Assembly: GCA_016207585.1 (NCBI GenBank)
Contig: JACQPI010000077.1
Location: 1-20,884 of the forward strand
Length of the DNA stretch: 20,884 nt
Source of the DNA: Elusimicrobiota bacterium
Lineage (GTDB): Bacteria > Elusimicrobiota > Elusimicrobia > UBA1565 > JACRDR01
Direction of reading: 5' to 3'
Shown: positions 7,496 through 16,382 of the stretch, in pieces
Position numbering within the stretch: the stretch's first letter is position 1
Layout of the letters: each line of letters opens with the position of its first letter
Program-made: the position numbers and the translations under genes
The notes under the pieces: generated by a model
Databases searched by the model: none
Told to the model about the DNA's origin: nothing
The model's input: only the letters and a program-made list of their open reading frames with translations

Positions 7496-8476
7496 TTATG
7501 CCGATTTGGCCTTGCTGAAAATCATGCGCCCGGCAGACGTTTGCAGGATCGACGCGACCGACACCTCGATGCGGCGTCCGATGTGGCGCTTGCCCTCCTC
7601 CACGACGACCATCGTTCCGTCGTCTAAGTAGCCGACGCCCTGTTCCCGCTCCTTTCCTTCTTTCATCACGAAAACGCTCATCGTCTCGCCGGGCAAAACG
7701 ACCGGCTTCAGGGAATTCGCCAGGTCATTGACGTTCAGGCACTGAACCCCCTCCAAGGCCGCGATCTTGTTCAGGTTGAAGTCCGTCGTCAAAACCTTCC
7801 CGCCCAGTTCCCGTGCCAACCGAACGATCTTGGCGTCCACTTCGGCTTGATCGGGGACATCCCGGTCCATGATCTTGATCGGAACATCCTGATTTTCCTG
7901 AAGGCGCGACAAGATGTCAAGGCCGCGGCGCCCGCGGGCACGCTTTAGAGTATCCTGGGAATCCGCCAGGTGCTGCAGCTCCTGGAGAACGAACCTCGGA
8001 ACGACCAGGTTTCCCGAGAGAAAATGCGTCTCGCAAATGTCCATGATTCTGCCGTCGATGATGGCGCTGGTGTCCACCACCTTGATCTCGGTGCCCCGGC
8101 GCTTGCCCAACGCGAGGATATCCTTATCCAGCGTATCGAGCTCCGGGAACTTCCGGATCGCCACGATCATGCCCAGGGCGCCCAGCGCCACATGGCGCAA
8201 CAGGCTATAGTGGTCCCAAGCGGCATACCAGGTTTCGTTGCCCATCTGCAGGAGGGTATAGTCCAGCAGCTTCGAGGCGAAGATGCCCCCGCTGGCGCCC
8301 AATACGCCCGAGATCAGCGTCAGGAGGTTGACGCTCTCCAGCGCCGCCTCGACGGCGACAAGAAAAACGGCGAAGCCCAAACCCATCAGGACGGCCGTCT
8401 TGTCGTGTCCGATCTGACTGTACGCCAATAAAGGAAACGCCGCCAGCACCCCGATTCTAAATATCCAGATCATCAT
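7496..8476 (-). CDS. Membrane-anchored PIN/TRAM domain protein (YacL-like)
   Basis: 326 residues. About four hydrophobic helices fill residues 3-110, followed by a PIN nuclease-fold domain that begins IKVVDTSAIIDGRI (131-144; acidic Asp135 and Asp141). A C-terminal TRAM RNA-binding domain starts near 265 (VMKEGKEREQGVGYLDDGT). This is the layout of Bacillus YacL, a predicted membrane-tethered ribonuclease of unsettled function. The neighbours radA and ispD are also those of yacL in Bacillus. The start ATG at 8476 overlaps the radA stop (ATGA). GGAG 8 nt upstream supports it over the much longer open frame that extends into radA in another frame. Confidence 0.9.
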   Translation of the reverse strand: MMIWIFRIGVLAAFPLLAYSQIGHDKTAVLMGLGFAVFLVAVEAALESVNLLTLISGVLGASGGIFASKLLDYTLLQMGNETWYAAWDHYSLLRHVALGALGMIVAIRKFPELDTLDKDILALGKRRGTEIKVVDTSAIIDGRIMDICETHFLSGNLVVPRFVLQELQHLADSQDTLKRARGRRGLDILSRLQENQDVPIKIMDRDVPDQAEVDAKIVRLARELGGKVLTTDFNLNKIAALEGVQCLNVNDLANSLKPVVLPGETMSVFVMKEGKEREQGVGYLDDGTMVVVEEGKRHIGRRIEVSVASILQTSAGRMIFSKAKSA

Positions 8477-10032
8477 GATGCGCGCTCCGCTTCTTCCATC
8501 GTATCGAACTCCGGCAAGGCATCGGCCCCGCGCGGCGCGGCGCCGGGCGCGATAGCGCGCCCAGTGCCGCGCGCAAGGTGTAACTCCTCTCGCGCGGCGC
8601 CCGAGGCGCCCGGGGAAGATCCGTGTCCGCTCCCGGCCAGATGCCAGCGGCGCACGCAGGCCTCCACGGTCTCGAATCCTTCCACCGCTATCGTACCGCT
8701 GAAATTCAGGTCCTTGAGAGAGCGTTGCGGCACGCAGGCGCGCTTGAATCCCAGTCTTTGCGCCTCTCTGAGGCGCGGGGCGAGCAAGGCGCTGCGGCCG
8801 ACCTGGCCCAAAAGCCCGACCTCCCCCATAAACACGCAGTCGGCCGGCAAGGGCAGGTCGCGGGTGGAGCTGACCAACGCCATGCAAGCGGCCAAGTCGA
8901 GAACCGTATCCCGCTGCCGGAGCCCTCCCGCCAGGCTGACGAAGACGTCGCGATTTTCCAAACGAAGGCGCAGATGCTTCTCCAACGCGGCGATCAGCAC
9001 CTGCGTGCGGTTGGGATCGAGTCCCGTCGCCATGCGGCGCGGGATCGGATACCGCGTGGGCGCCGCGAGAGCCTGTATCTCCACCAAAATCGGCCGGGTC
9101 CCCTCCAGGGCGACGGAAACGGCTCGCCCCGGCAGGTCGGCGGCGGCCGGATCGGCCACGAAAAACGCCGAGGCGTCGGGCACTTCCCGCAGCCCGGCTT
9201 CCTCCATCTCAAATATCCCCATTTCGGAGGACGGCCCGAAACGGTTCTTGAAAACCCGCAGGATGCGGAGCAATTGGTGCCGTTCGGCGTCGAAATAGAG
9301 CACCGTATCCACGATGTGCTCCAAAATTTTAGGTCCAGCCAGCGCCCCCTCTTTTGTGACGTGACCCAAGAGGAATGCGATCGTGTCCCGGCTTTTGGCG
9401 GCGCGCAGGATCTCCGCGGCGCACTCGCGCACCTGCCCCACCGAACCCGGGCTGCCGGAAAGCTCGGGATGGTAGATCGTCTGGATCGAATCCAAAACCA
9501 GGACATCGGGACGCACCTCGTTCAAGGCCGAGAGTACCCGGGTCAAATTGGTCTCGGAAACGAGCTGTATATTTTCGGAAACGATCGCCAATCTTCGGGC
9601 GCGCCCCGAGACCTGGCTTAGGGATTCCTCGCCGGTCACGTACAGGACCTTGAGCCCCCCGCGCCCGGGCGAGGCCTCCCGGGACAACCGGGCCGCGGCC
9701 TGCAGCATCAAGGTCGATTTTCCGATTCCAGGCGGCCCCGCCAAAAGAACAATTTGGCCTGGAACAAGCCCCCCGCCCAGAACCCGGTCGAGTTCGCCGA
9801 TCCGGGTCGGGTGCCGGATCTCCGAAACGGGTTCTTCCAGATTCGCCAAAGAGACGATCTCGGAGCTGAATTCGGTCATCCCCGCCTTTCCGGCCTTCGC
9901 CCCTGGAGAGGAGGTCTCGACCACCTCCTCCACGAAGGTGTTCCAGGCCTCGCAGTCGGGGCACTGCCCCAGCCACTTGGAACTCGCGAATCCGCACTGC
10001 TGGCAGCGATGGACGGTCCGAAGCTTTCCCAT
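8473..10032 (-). CDS. radA: DNA repair protein RadA with unusual C-terminal extension
   Basis: 519 residues from ATG 10032. It has an N-terminal zinc finger (Cys10, Cys13, Cys24, Cys27), a RecA-like ATPase with Walker A GPPGIGKS (99-106) and Walker B VLVLDSIQT (177-185), the RadA-specific KNRFG motif (262-266) and a Lon-protease-like domain (about 350-460). RadA helps branch migration and strand exchange in recombination repair, acting on DNA with RecA. The start is set by the conserved zinc-finger N-terminus. It lies 4 nt after the mlaD stop; AGGGG is only 1 nt before the ATG, closer than normal. Typical RadA ends near residue 460; here about 55 further residues rich in Ala, Gly and Arg follow. 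Confidence 0.95.
   Translation of the reverse strand: MGKLRTVHRCQQCGFASSKWLGQCPDCEAWNTFVEEVVETSSPGAKAGKAGMTEFSSEIVSLANLEEPVSEIRHPTRIGELDRVLGGGLVPGQIVLLAGPPGIGKSTLMLQAAARLSREASPGRGGLKVLYVTGEESLSQVSGRARRLAIVSENIQLVSETNLTRVLSALNEVRPDVLVLDSIQTIYHPELSGSPGSVGQVRECAAEILRAAKSRDTIAFLLGHVTKEGALAGPKILEHIVDTVLYFDAERHQLLRILRVFKNRFGPSSEMGIFEMEEAGLREVPDASAFFVADPAAADLPGRAVSVALEGTRPILVEIQALAAPTRYPIPRRMATGLDPNRTQVLIAALEKHLRLRLENRDVFVSLAGGLRQRDTVLDLAACMALVSSTRDLPLPADCVFMGEVGLLGQVGRSALLAPRLREAQRLGFKRACVPQRSLKDLNFSGTIAVEGFETVEACVRRWHLAGSGHGSSPGASGAAREELHLARGTGRAIAPGAAPRGADALPEFDTMEEAERAS
8545..8562. repeat. Perfect 7-bp GC inverted repeat inside the radA 3' end
   Basis: GGGCGCG and CGCGCCC are separated by the 4-nt loop ATAG. 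The hairpin lies in the segment coding for the extra C-terminal tail of RadA, about 70 nt before the start of the PIN/TRAM gene. There is no U-tract, so it is not an intrinsic terminator. It may be an mRNA structure or simply a product of GC-rich low-complexity coding. Confidence 0.5.
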
Positions 10033-10036
10033 ACCC

Positions 10037-11368
10037 CTAATTACTCTTACTGCGGCCTTTAGTTCCCGCCGCCCCGAACGATATGAGCCCGAATAGATAG
10101 GCGACATCCTTGTCCTCGAAGTTTACATTGAGCCAGGTCTGGTAGCGCTTGACCTCCCGGAGATCCTCCAGGCGGGCTCCGACGCCGACGAGCCGGTGCA
10201 GGTGGACCATCGCGCCGACGTCATACTCCGGACGGGTGAACTTTCGGCCTTCGATCACGCGGTTGCGCCCGAAATCGTACGCCTGTCCCATGAGACTGAA
10301 CCGCCCCAAGACGGGATGGCTCGGAACCGGCGTCCATGAGACGCGCGCCCCTCCCGCCGAGCGGATGATCCCGACCCCGAAGTCCAGCCCCTTCCAAACG
10401 AACCCGAGCAGGGCGTCCACGGTATTCTTGCGGGCGTAGTCCGTGCCCCGGGTCTGGTCCGAGATATTGCCGAGGTTGGAACCGCCCACGTAGTAGTATC
10501 TTTCGTCGCGCGGAGAAATTTTCAGCCCGATATCGGCTCGCGAGGTGCGGATCGCATGCTCGTAGCGCCAGTCGTAATTCCAGTAGACGCGGAATTGGTT
10601 GACGCGGCCGAAGACGTCCTTGGCCGTTCCAGCCACGTCCTTGAGCGAGGCGACCGTCTGCTGGACGTCCTGCTTCATTTTTTCGTCGTGCATGAGGGCG
10701 CCCACCGTCCCCTTCTCGGAGTTGAGCGCCGCCATCATCTGGTCGGTCTTGGCGAGAATCGAGTCGAGCTTGGCGGTGATGTTGTCCATGCGCGTCAAGG
10801 CGTCGGTCATATGCGGCTTCACGTCGGACATCATCTCGTTGAGCGTCGCGGTCAGTTCCCGGACGTTCTTGACCGTCGCATTGAGGTTGCGGGTCAGCGA
10901 GCCAGGCTTCCCGCCGTTCTCGTCATTGAGGCCGCCGATCAGATCCTGAAGGCTATTGAAGGCGCTGGTGATTGATTTTTCCAGGGAGGGGGTGTCCTGG
11001 CCCTCGATCTCGGCGCCGGCGGGAAGGGTCCCCGACGCGGCCTTGCCCTGGTCGATCTGGAGGAACTTGGAGCCGATGAGTCCCGTCGAACCCACCGAGA
11101 TCACCGCGTCCCGGTACACGGGAGCGTCCTTGCGGATCCGGGCCTCGACCAAGACCTTGCCGTCGTGAAAATCGAGATTCCGGACCTTCCCGACCTCAAC
11201 GCCGGACAGCTTGACCTGGGAATCTTCCGCCAGACCGGTCACGTCGTTGAATCGGACGAAGATGGGGTAGCGTTTTTCGAGGGAAAAGTCCCCTAGAAGG
11301 AAGATCGCCCATGCTAATAGGACGAGCCCGGCCAAAACGAACGCCCCTACTTTGGTTTCCGTAGACAT
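10037..11368 (-). CDS. mlaD: MCE-domain lipid transport protein MlaD with beta-barrel-like C-terminal domain
   Basis: 443 residues, more than twice E. coli MlaD. A single N-terminal membrane helix (about 7-26) is followed by the MCE domain (33-125; motifs GLAEDSQVKLSGVEVGKV, GLIGSKFLQI). Next comes a long amphipathic helical stretch (128-255), then a strand-rich region (260-435) of alternating aromatic and polar residues (VYWNYDWRYE, YYYVGGSNLG, FSLMGQAYDFG, WLNVNFEDKD). This resembles an outer-membrane beta-barrel. MCE proteins bind phospholipids between the membranes, and the layout matches long MlaD proteins such as that of Veillonella parvula, proposed to bridge the envelope. mlaF and mlaE lie just upstream and mlaA, mlaB and mlaC are absent here, as expected for such a minimal system. 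The barrel call is from pattern, not from a structure prediction. Confidence 0.88.
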   Translation of the reverse strand: MSTETKVGAFVLAGLVLLAWAIFLLGDFSLEKRYPIFVRFNDVTGLAEDSQVKLSGVEVGKVRNLDFHDGKVLVEARIRKDAPVYRDAVISVGSTGLIGSKFLQIDQGKAASGTLPAGAEIEGQDTPSLEKSITSAFNSLQDLIGGLNDENGGKPGSLTRNLNATVKNVRELTATLNEMMSDVKPHMTDALTRMDNITAKLDSILAKTDQMMAALNSEKGTVGALMHDEKMKQDVQQTVASLKDVAGTAKDVFGRVNQFRVYWNYDWRYEHAIRTSRADIGLKISPRDERYYYVGGSNLGNISDQTRGTDYARKNTVDALLGFVWKGLDFGVGIIRSAGGARVSWTPVPSHPVLGRFSLMGQAYDFGRNRVIEGRKFTRPEYDVGAMVHLHRLVGVGARLEDLREVKRYQTWLNVNFEDKDVAYLFGLISFGAAGTKGRSKSN

Positions 11369-11412
11369 GATAGCCGCACCCCCCGCTCCAGGAGCAGAGG
11401 GCAGGGGAATTC

Positions 11413-11425
11413 GCTTTGTATTATA
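11413..11425 (-). promoter_or_regulatory. Possible internal promoter (-10) before mlaD
   Basis: A perfect TATAAT on the minus strand (plus 11420-11425) lies in the 121-nt gap between mlaF and mlaD, the longest gap in the 15-gene run. Transcription would begin near 11413, giving a leader of about 45 nt to ATG 11368. No convincing -35 is found at 16-18 nt. The same gap holds a small hairpin (GCTCC-A-GGAGC at 11386-11396) and nothing else recognisable. Since the gap is AT-rich compared with its surroundings, a chance match is possible. Confidence 0.4.
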
Positions 11426-11489
11426 TGAATTTTCCGGCCCGCGCTGAGCATGTTTTCACCCCTCATCAACCGATCGCCGGCTGATCCGC

Positions 11490-12254
11490 TCAGTCGTAAT
11501 CGCGCAGCTTCATCTGGATGGGCCCCTGGCTCACGCCCTCCACGAACTGCCTGATGTACGGATTGGTCGTCGTCTTGATCTCCTTCGGAGAGGCGACGCC
11601 CAGCACCTTGCCGTCGTGGAGCATCGCGATGCGGTCGCCGATCTTGTAGGCCGACCTCATATCGTGCGTGACCGCGATCGAAGTGACTCCGAGTTTTTCC
11701 TTGAGATCCAAGATGAGGTCGCTGATGATGTCGGACATGATGGGATCGAGTCCGGTCGTCGGCTCATCATAGAGGATGTACTGGGGCTCGGCGGCGATCG
11801 CGCGAGCCAGGGCGACGCGTTTTTTCATGCCTCCCGAGAGCTGGGCGGGGCGCAACTCCTCGACCTCCCTGAGACCCACGAGTTCCAGCTTCTCCTGCGC
11901 GATGGCGCGGTATCTGCCTTCCGGCACGTCGGTCAGGTATTTCAGGCCGAAGGTCACGTTCTCCCAGACGCTCAACGAGTCGAAAAGCGCCCCCTCCTGG
12001 AAACAGTATCCGAACTTGCGGCGATAGTCCGCGATCTCGACCTCGTCGTGCAGGCGGGTGACGTCGGCCCCGTCCACCTCGATGAGGCCCGAATTGGGCC
12101 GGACGAGCCCGATGACGCACTTAAGCAGCGTGCTCTTGCCGCAGCCGGAGCCCCCGATGACGACCATCGTCTCCCCGCTCTCGACCGTGAGATCGACGCC
12201 CTGCAGGACCATCCGGCTCCCGAAATTCTTGCGCAGCCCAACAACTCGGATCAT
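11490..12254 (-). CDS. mlaF: MlaF, ATP-binding subunit of the MCE lipid ABC transporter
   Basis: 254 residues of a single ABC ATPase domain on the cytoplasmic side. Walker A is GGSGCGKST (34-42), the Q-loop is FQEGALFDSLSV (85-96; the GALFDSL sequence is typical of MlaF), the signature is LSGGMKKR (139-146) and Walker B plus D-loop is YDEPTTGLDP (162-171). ATP hydrolysis drives lipid movement through MlaE and MlaD. The gene lies 19 nt downstream of mlaE and 121 nt upstream of mlaD. All catalytic motifs are intact. ATG 12254 gives a normal family N-terminus. Confidence 0.95.
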   Translation of the reverse strand: MIRVVGLRKNFGSRMVLQGVDLTVESGETMVVIGGSGCGKSTLLKCVIGLVRPNSGLIEVDGADVTRLHDEVEIADYRRKFGYCFQEGALFDSLSVWENVTFGLKYLTDVPEGRYRAIAQEKLELVGLREVEELRPAQLSGGMKKRVALARAIAAEPQYILYDEPTTGLDPIMSDIISDLILDLKEKLGVTSIAVTHDMRSAYKIGDRIAMLHDGKVLGVASPKEIKTTTNPYIRQFVEGVSQGPIQMKLRDYD

Positions 12255-12273
12255 CGCGCCCCCGGAAAAGGGT

Positions 12274-13065
12274 TCATGCCAGACCGATGGCGACCAGGAC
12301 GGCCGTCACGAAATAATCCAGCACCAGGACGGCCGTCATGCTGTAGACGACGGCCGAGGTCGTCGATTTGCCGACACCTTCCGCTCCTCCCGTCGTAGTC
12401 AAGCCCTTGAAGCAACAGATAAAGGCGATGGCGAACGCGAAGACATACGTTTTCAACAGCCCGTGGAAGAATTCCTGATGCCCGAGGTGATCGAATACGT
12501 CGTGCCAGTAGACGGAAACGGGAACCTTGAGCTTGAATGTCGCGACGAGACAGCCGCCCAGAACCCCGGAATAATCGGAGAATAGGGTCAGCACGGGCAA
12601 GACAATCAGAAACGCCATGACCCGGGGAATGACGAGATATCGGATGGGATCGGTCCCCAAGGTATAGAGCGCATCGATCTGCTCGGTCACCTTCATCGTT
12701 CCGAGTTCGGCCGCAATAGCGGCTCCGGCCCGGCCCGAGACCGTCAAGGCCGTCATGACCGGCCCGAGCTCCTTGACCATCGCGAAGCTGACGATGGTCC
12801 CCGTGAACAGCGGTTCGTTAAAGAGATTTTTAAAGGAGGCGCCCGTTTGGAGGGCGAGCACCATGCCCGTGAACAAGTTGCAGCCCACCGCCAAGGAGAC
12901 CGACTCGACGCCGACGCGCACGACCTGCACCAAGAACTGCCGCCACTCGATGCGTCCCTTTAAGAACCACCCGAAGGCGGAGCGCACCAGCAGTGCCTGC
13001 TCGCCCATGGACTGAGCGAGTTCCACAAGCCAGTTCCCGAACCGCCCGACCGTCCCTTGGATCAT
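12274..13065 (-). CDS. mlaE: MlaE, permease subunit of the MCE lipid ABC transporter
   Basis: 263 residues of an MlaE/TTG2B-type permease with about five or six membrane helices. The conserved central block is GRAGAAIAAELGTMKVTEQI followed by DALYTLGTDP, the family's coupling region, and the C-terminus holds VGKSTTSAVVYSM. It forms the inner-membrane channel with MlaF below and an MlaD ring above. Its ATG at 13065 overlaps the alr stop (ATGA at 13062-13065), so its translation is coupled to the upstream alanine racemase. Confidence 0.95.
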   Translation of the reverse strand: MIQGTVGRFGNWLVELAQSMGEQALLVRSAFGWFLKGRIEWRQFLVQVVRVGVESVSLAVGCNLFTGMVLALQTGASFKNLFNEPLFTGTIVSFAMVKELGPVMTALTVSGRAGAAIAAELGTMKVTEQIDALYTLGTDPIRYLVIPRVMAFLIVLPVLTLFSDYSGVLGGCLVATFKLKVPVSVYWHDVFDHLGHQEFFHGLLKTYVFAFAIAFICCFKGLTTTGGAEGVGKSTTSAVVYSMTAVLVLDYFVTAVLVAIGLA

Positions 13066-14180
13066 TTCAAATACACTCGAGGAACTCGGGTTGCGATGCG
13101 TGTGACGATCTCATACGAAATCGTACCAGCCCACTGCGCAAGCGCGTCCGCGTCGATCTCCAAGGCATCCTGTCGACCCATAAGAACCGCTTCGTCGCCC
13201 ACGCGAGCACCCGCCACGCCCGTCACATCCACCGTCGTCATGTCCATCGATATCGCACCGACGACCTGGCAGCGGCGGCCGCGAACCAACACGCCCGCGC
13301 GGTTTGAAAGCGCCCTTGGAAAGCCGTCGCCGTAGCCGATGGGCAGCGTCGCGATACGCGATGGGCGGCGCGCGCGGAATGTCCTCCCATAGCCGATGGA
13401 GGCTCCCATCCCTACATTCTTAATAAAGACGATGCGGCTTTTCAAGCTCATGACCGGTCGAAATCGGGGGTAGAGCCCATAAATCGCCAGGCCCGGCCGC
13501 ACCATGCCGAATCGGCTCGCGGGAAATCGCAGCGCCGCGGCCGAATTCGCCGCGTGGGCGATCGGCGCCGCCATCCCCTCCCGCCGCATGTCTTCCAAGG
13601 CGCTCCGAAACCGCTCCAATTGCAAGCGCGTAAATTCCGCGTCATCGTTCGCGCGAGCCAAATGCGTGTAGACGCCCTCCAAATAAAGGCTCGGCTCGGA
13701 TGCGATGAACCGCGCCAATTCCAGGCCGGAAGGCCATCCCATGCCGATGCGCCCCATGCCGGTATCGAGTTTGACGTGGCAGGGAGTCCGCGCCGCTCGA
13801 GAGCGGAGGCATATCTCTGAGAGCTCTCGCGCCGCCTCAATGCTGGCGATGGTCGGGGTCAGCCGATGTCGAAGGGCCTCCCGGAGGCTTTCAAAAGGAT
13901 ACACCGAGCCCAGGATGAGGATCGGCAGTCGAACTCCGGCCTGGCGCAGCGAAACGCCCTCTTCGACGGATGACACGCCCAGCCAATCCACGCCGGGGAC
14001 GCGCTCGGCCGCGCGCGCCACGATGGGCGCCCCGTGGCCGTAGGCGTCCGCCTTCACGACGAAAAGCAGTTTGGGCCCGCTGGGAATTCGCGCCCGGAAG
14101 GCCCGCAGGTTGCCTTGAAGCGCCCGCAAGTCGATTTCGGCCCACGTCGGACGAAAAAAGCGCCGCGGCGAGACGCTCAC
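13062..14180 (-). CDS. alr: Alanine racemase
   Basis: 372 residues, the usual length. The PLP lysine is Lys43 in VVKADAYGHG, and the second catalytic residue is Tyr264 in SIGYGRTF. The C-terminal beta domain carries LPIGYGDGFPRAL and GAISMDMTTVDV. The enzyme makes D-alanine for peptidoglycan, which implies a cell wall. The GTG start at 14180 overlaps the dnaB stop (GTGA), which is the reason for choosing it. It is also coupled to mlaE downstream through a 4-nt overlap, placing wall precursor and envelope lipid transport genes side by side. Confidence 0.96.
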   Translation of the reverse strand: MSVSPRRFFRPTWAEIDLRALQGNLRAFRARIPSGPKLLFVVKADAYGHGAPIVARAAERVPGVDWLGVSSVEEGVSLRQAGVRLPILILGSVYPFESLREALRHRLTPTIASIEAARELSEICLRSRAARTPCHVKLDTGMGRIGMGWPSGLELARFIASEPSLYLEGVYTHLARANDDAEFTRLQLERFRSALEDMRREGMAAPIAHAANSAAALRFPASRFGMVRPGLAIYGLYPRFRPVMSLKSRIVFIKNVGMGASIGYGRTFRARRPSRIATLPIGYGDGFPRALSNRAGVLVRGRRCQVVGAISMDMTTVDVTGVAGARVGDEAVLMGRQDALEIDADALAQWAGTISYEIVTRIATRVPRVYLK

Positions 14181-15595
14181 GGGAGGGAGAAGGTTCCCTG
14201 TTCTTCCTCTTCCGCGGGCGCGGGCGCCTCATCTTGCTCGTCGAGATTCTCGAAGCAGGTGAAGTCCCGCAGATATTTGACCGGAACGCTCAACGTGGGG
14301 CCGTTGCGCTGTTTCGCGATGATGATTTCGGCTTTATCCTGGAGGGTGGGGTCGTCTTTATAAGTGCCTTCCCGATAAATGAACGCGACCAGATCAGCGT
14401 CTTGCTCCAAGGCGCCCGACTCCCGCAGATCGGACAGCTGGGGCTTGCCGTCCGCGCGCCCCTTTTCCTCGACCCGACGAGACAGCTGCGAGAGCGCGAC
14501 AACCGGGATATTCAGATCGCGCGCCAAGAACTTGAGCCCTCTTGAGATTTCAGCGACCTCCTGCTGGCGGCTCTCCATTCGGCGGCTGGCGCCCTGCATG
14601 AGCTGCAGATAATCGATGATGACCAGGTCCAATCGCCGCCGCTCCTTCTCCAACTGACGGGCCAGGCGTTTGGCGACCGACCGCAGCGACAGCACGGAGA
14701 GAAACCCGGTGTCGACGACGTAGAGAGGCGCCTCGGCCAACCGCGCGGCCACGGACGTTATCGCGGGCCAGCGGTCTCTCGGAAAATAGCCGGTCCGCAG
14801 GCTATGGAGGTTCACCTTCGCTTGGCCGGCGATGAGCCTCATGACGAGCTGCTTGGCCGTCATCTCCAAGGAGAAAAAGGCGACGGACCGCGGCTCGGCC
14901 TCGTTGAAAACGACATTGGCGGCCACGTTGAGCGCGAGGGAGGTCTTCCCTTGGCCCGGCCGCGCGGCGATCAAGATGAGGTCTCCTCGCTGCAGGCCCG
15001 CCGTCCACTTGTCGAACTTCAAGAGGCCGGTCGGGATGCCCGTCACCGCCTTCTTGCGCTTGGCGAACATTTCGATGTCCTCGACCACGTCGTGGACGAG
15101 GGTCTTCGTGTCGAGGAAGTCGTGGATCGATTGTTTTTGGGCCACCGCCAGGACGCGCGCCTGGGCTTCGTCCAATAATACCGCGGGCTCTTTTTCTTCG
15201 TCGAAACAGCTTTGAACGACGGTTGTCGCCGCGGAGATCAGCTCGCGCAGGATCGCCTTTTCATGCACCAAGCGCGCGTAATGCTCGGCGTGCGCCGCCG
15301 TCGAAACCGAGTGGATCAGCTCGGAGAGCGCGGCGTCGCCGCCGACCGCTCCAAAGGCATCGAGCCGCTTGAGTTCCTCGGCCAGGGTGACGCGGTCGAG
15401 CTCCCGATTCGCCTGGTGGATGTTGAGCATCGCCCGGAATATCTGGCGATGGATATCCTTATAGAAGTCCTCCTCTCGAAGGATTTCGAGGGCAGCCTCT
15501 ACCGCGCGCCTCTCGATGAGCATCGATCCGAGAAGCGCTTTTTCGGCCTCCAGGGCTTGCGGAGGCAACTGGGACAACGGGGAAGACGGGGGCAT
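14177..15595 (-). CDS. dnaB: Replicative DNA helicase DnaB
   Basis: 472 residues. The N-terminal DnaB helical domain (about 12-115, PPQALEAEKALLGSML) is followed by a linker and the RecA-like motor with Walker A ARPGQGKTS (211-219), FFSLEM, LVIIDYLQLM as Walker B, and SQLSRRVEEK. It unwinds DNA at the fork as a hexamer and receives primase and DnaC/DnaI-type partners. No intein or insertion is present. GGAG 10 nt before ATG 15595 supports the start. It follows rplI by 30 nt, the common rplI-dnaB order, and its stop overlaps alr. Confidence 0.97.
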   Translation of the reverse strand: MPPSSPLSQLPPQALEAEKALLGSMLIERRAVEAALEILREEDFYKDIHRQIFRAMLNIHQANRELDRVTLAEELKRLDAFGAVGGDAALSELIHSVSTAAHAEHYARLVHEKAILRELISAATTVVQSCFDEEKEPAVLLDEAQARVLAVAQKQSIHDFLDTKTLVHDVVEDIEMFAKRKKAVTGIPTGLLKFDKWTAGLQRGDLILIAARPGQGKTSLALNVAANVVFNEAEPRSVAFFSLEMTAKQLVMRLIAGQAKVNLHSLRTGYFPRDRWPAITSVAARLAEAPLYVVDTGFLSVLSLRSVAKRLARQLEKERRRLDLVIIDYLQLMQGASRRMESRQQEVAEISRGLKFLARDLNIPVVALSQLSRRVEEKGRADGKPQLSDLRESGALEQDADLVAFIYREGTYKDDPTLQDKAEIIIAKQRNGPTLSVPVKYLRDFTCFENLDEQDEAPAPAEEEEQGTFSLP

Positions 15596-15625
15596 TGAGC
15601 GAAAACTCCGTTTGAGAACCTACGA

Positions 15626-16072
15626 TTAGCTGCGGGCGAGAACCGAAACCTTGATCTTGGTGGTCGCTTCGGAGTGCAGGCGGATCTCAACCTCAAAATC
15701 GCCGACTTCTTTAATAGCGGCGTTCAAAACCACCGCATTCTTGTCCACGGAGAACCCGGACGCCCTCAAGCTCGCCGCGATATCCGACCTGCCGACCGAC
15801 CCGAACAGCCGTCCCTGCGCCCCAACCGTTCGAGTAAAGGAAAGAGCCGTCCCCGATATCCGTTCGGCAAGGGCTCGCGCCTGCTGAAGCTCCGCCTCGC
15901 GCCGTTTCTGCCGCTTCTCCAGCCCTTTTTCGAACCACCGCAGCGCCTCCGGGGTCGCCGGGAGGGCAAGCTTCCGGGGAAAAAGAAAATTGCGGGCGTA
16001 ACCTGCGGCGACGTTTTTCAGGTCCCCGTTGAGCCCCAGCTTTTCTACGTTTTTCCGAAGAATGATTTTCAC
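15626..16072 (-). CDS. rplI: 50S ribosomal protein L9
   Basis: 148 residues with the classical L9 N-terminal domain (KIILRKNVEKLGLNGDLKNV, then GYARNFLFPRKLA), a long central helix (about 45-75) and the C-terminal domain with GRLFGSVGRSDIA. It binds 23S rRNA at the base of the L1 stalk. The GTG start at 16072 follows the rpsR stop by 1 nt, and alternatives would truncate the conserved first strand. It is part of the rpsF-ssb-rpsR-rplI block. Confidence 0.97.
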   Translation of the reverse strand: MKIILRKNVEKLGLNGDLKNVAAGYARNFLFPRKLALPATPEALRWFEKGLEKRQKRREAELQQARALAERISGTALSFTRTVGAQGRLFGSVGRSDIAASLRASGFSVDKNAVVLNAAIKEVGDFEVEIRLHSEATTKIKVSVLARS

Positions 16073-16073
16073 G

Positions 16074-16382
16074 TTAATTCGCTACATAGGGAAGCAATGC
16101 GATGAATCGCGCGCGCTTGACCGCGCGCGCAAGCTGCCTCTGGTGTTTCGCGCAGGTCCCCGTGACCCGTCCCGACAGGATTCGACCCCGTTCGGTCGTA
16201 AACGTGCGCAGGATCTGAAACTGCTTCCAGTCCACTTCCCGGATCTGTTCCGCGCAAAAACGGCATACCTTGCGCCGGGCGGCGAACGCGCCGCGTCGCC
16301 GCGGCCCGTGCGATGAAGCGGGCGCGGAAGAGGTCGCGGGAACCGCTGGTGCCGGAGATGACGGCGCTTCTTGCTCCGCCAT
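16074..16382 (-). CDS. rpsR: 30S ribosomal protein S18 with Ala/Pro/Ser-rich N-terminal extension
   Basis: 102 residues. The core from about residue 35 has [37 protein letters not shown] and [15 protein letters not shown], the S18 signature, including Cys residues seen in zinc-bearing S18 forms. The first 30 residues are rich in Ala, Pro and Ser and are not part of the standard fold; most bacterial S18 proteins are about 75-85 residues long. S18 binds the platform of the 30S subunit together with S6, encoded two genes upstream. Its ATG follows the ssb stop with no gap. Confidence 0.96.
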   Translation of the reverse strand: MAEQEAPSSPAPAVPATSSAPASSHGPRRRGAFAARRKVCRFCAEQIREVDWKQFQILRTFTTERGRILSGRVTGTCAKHQRQLARAVKRARFIALLPYVAN

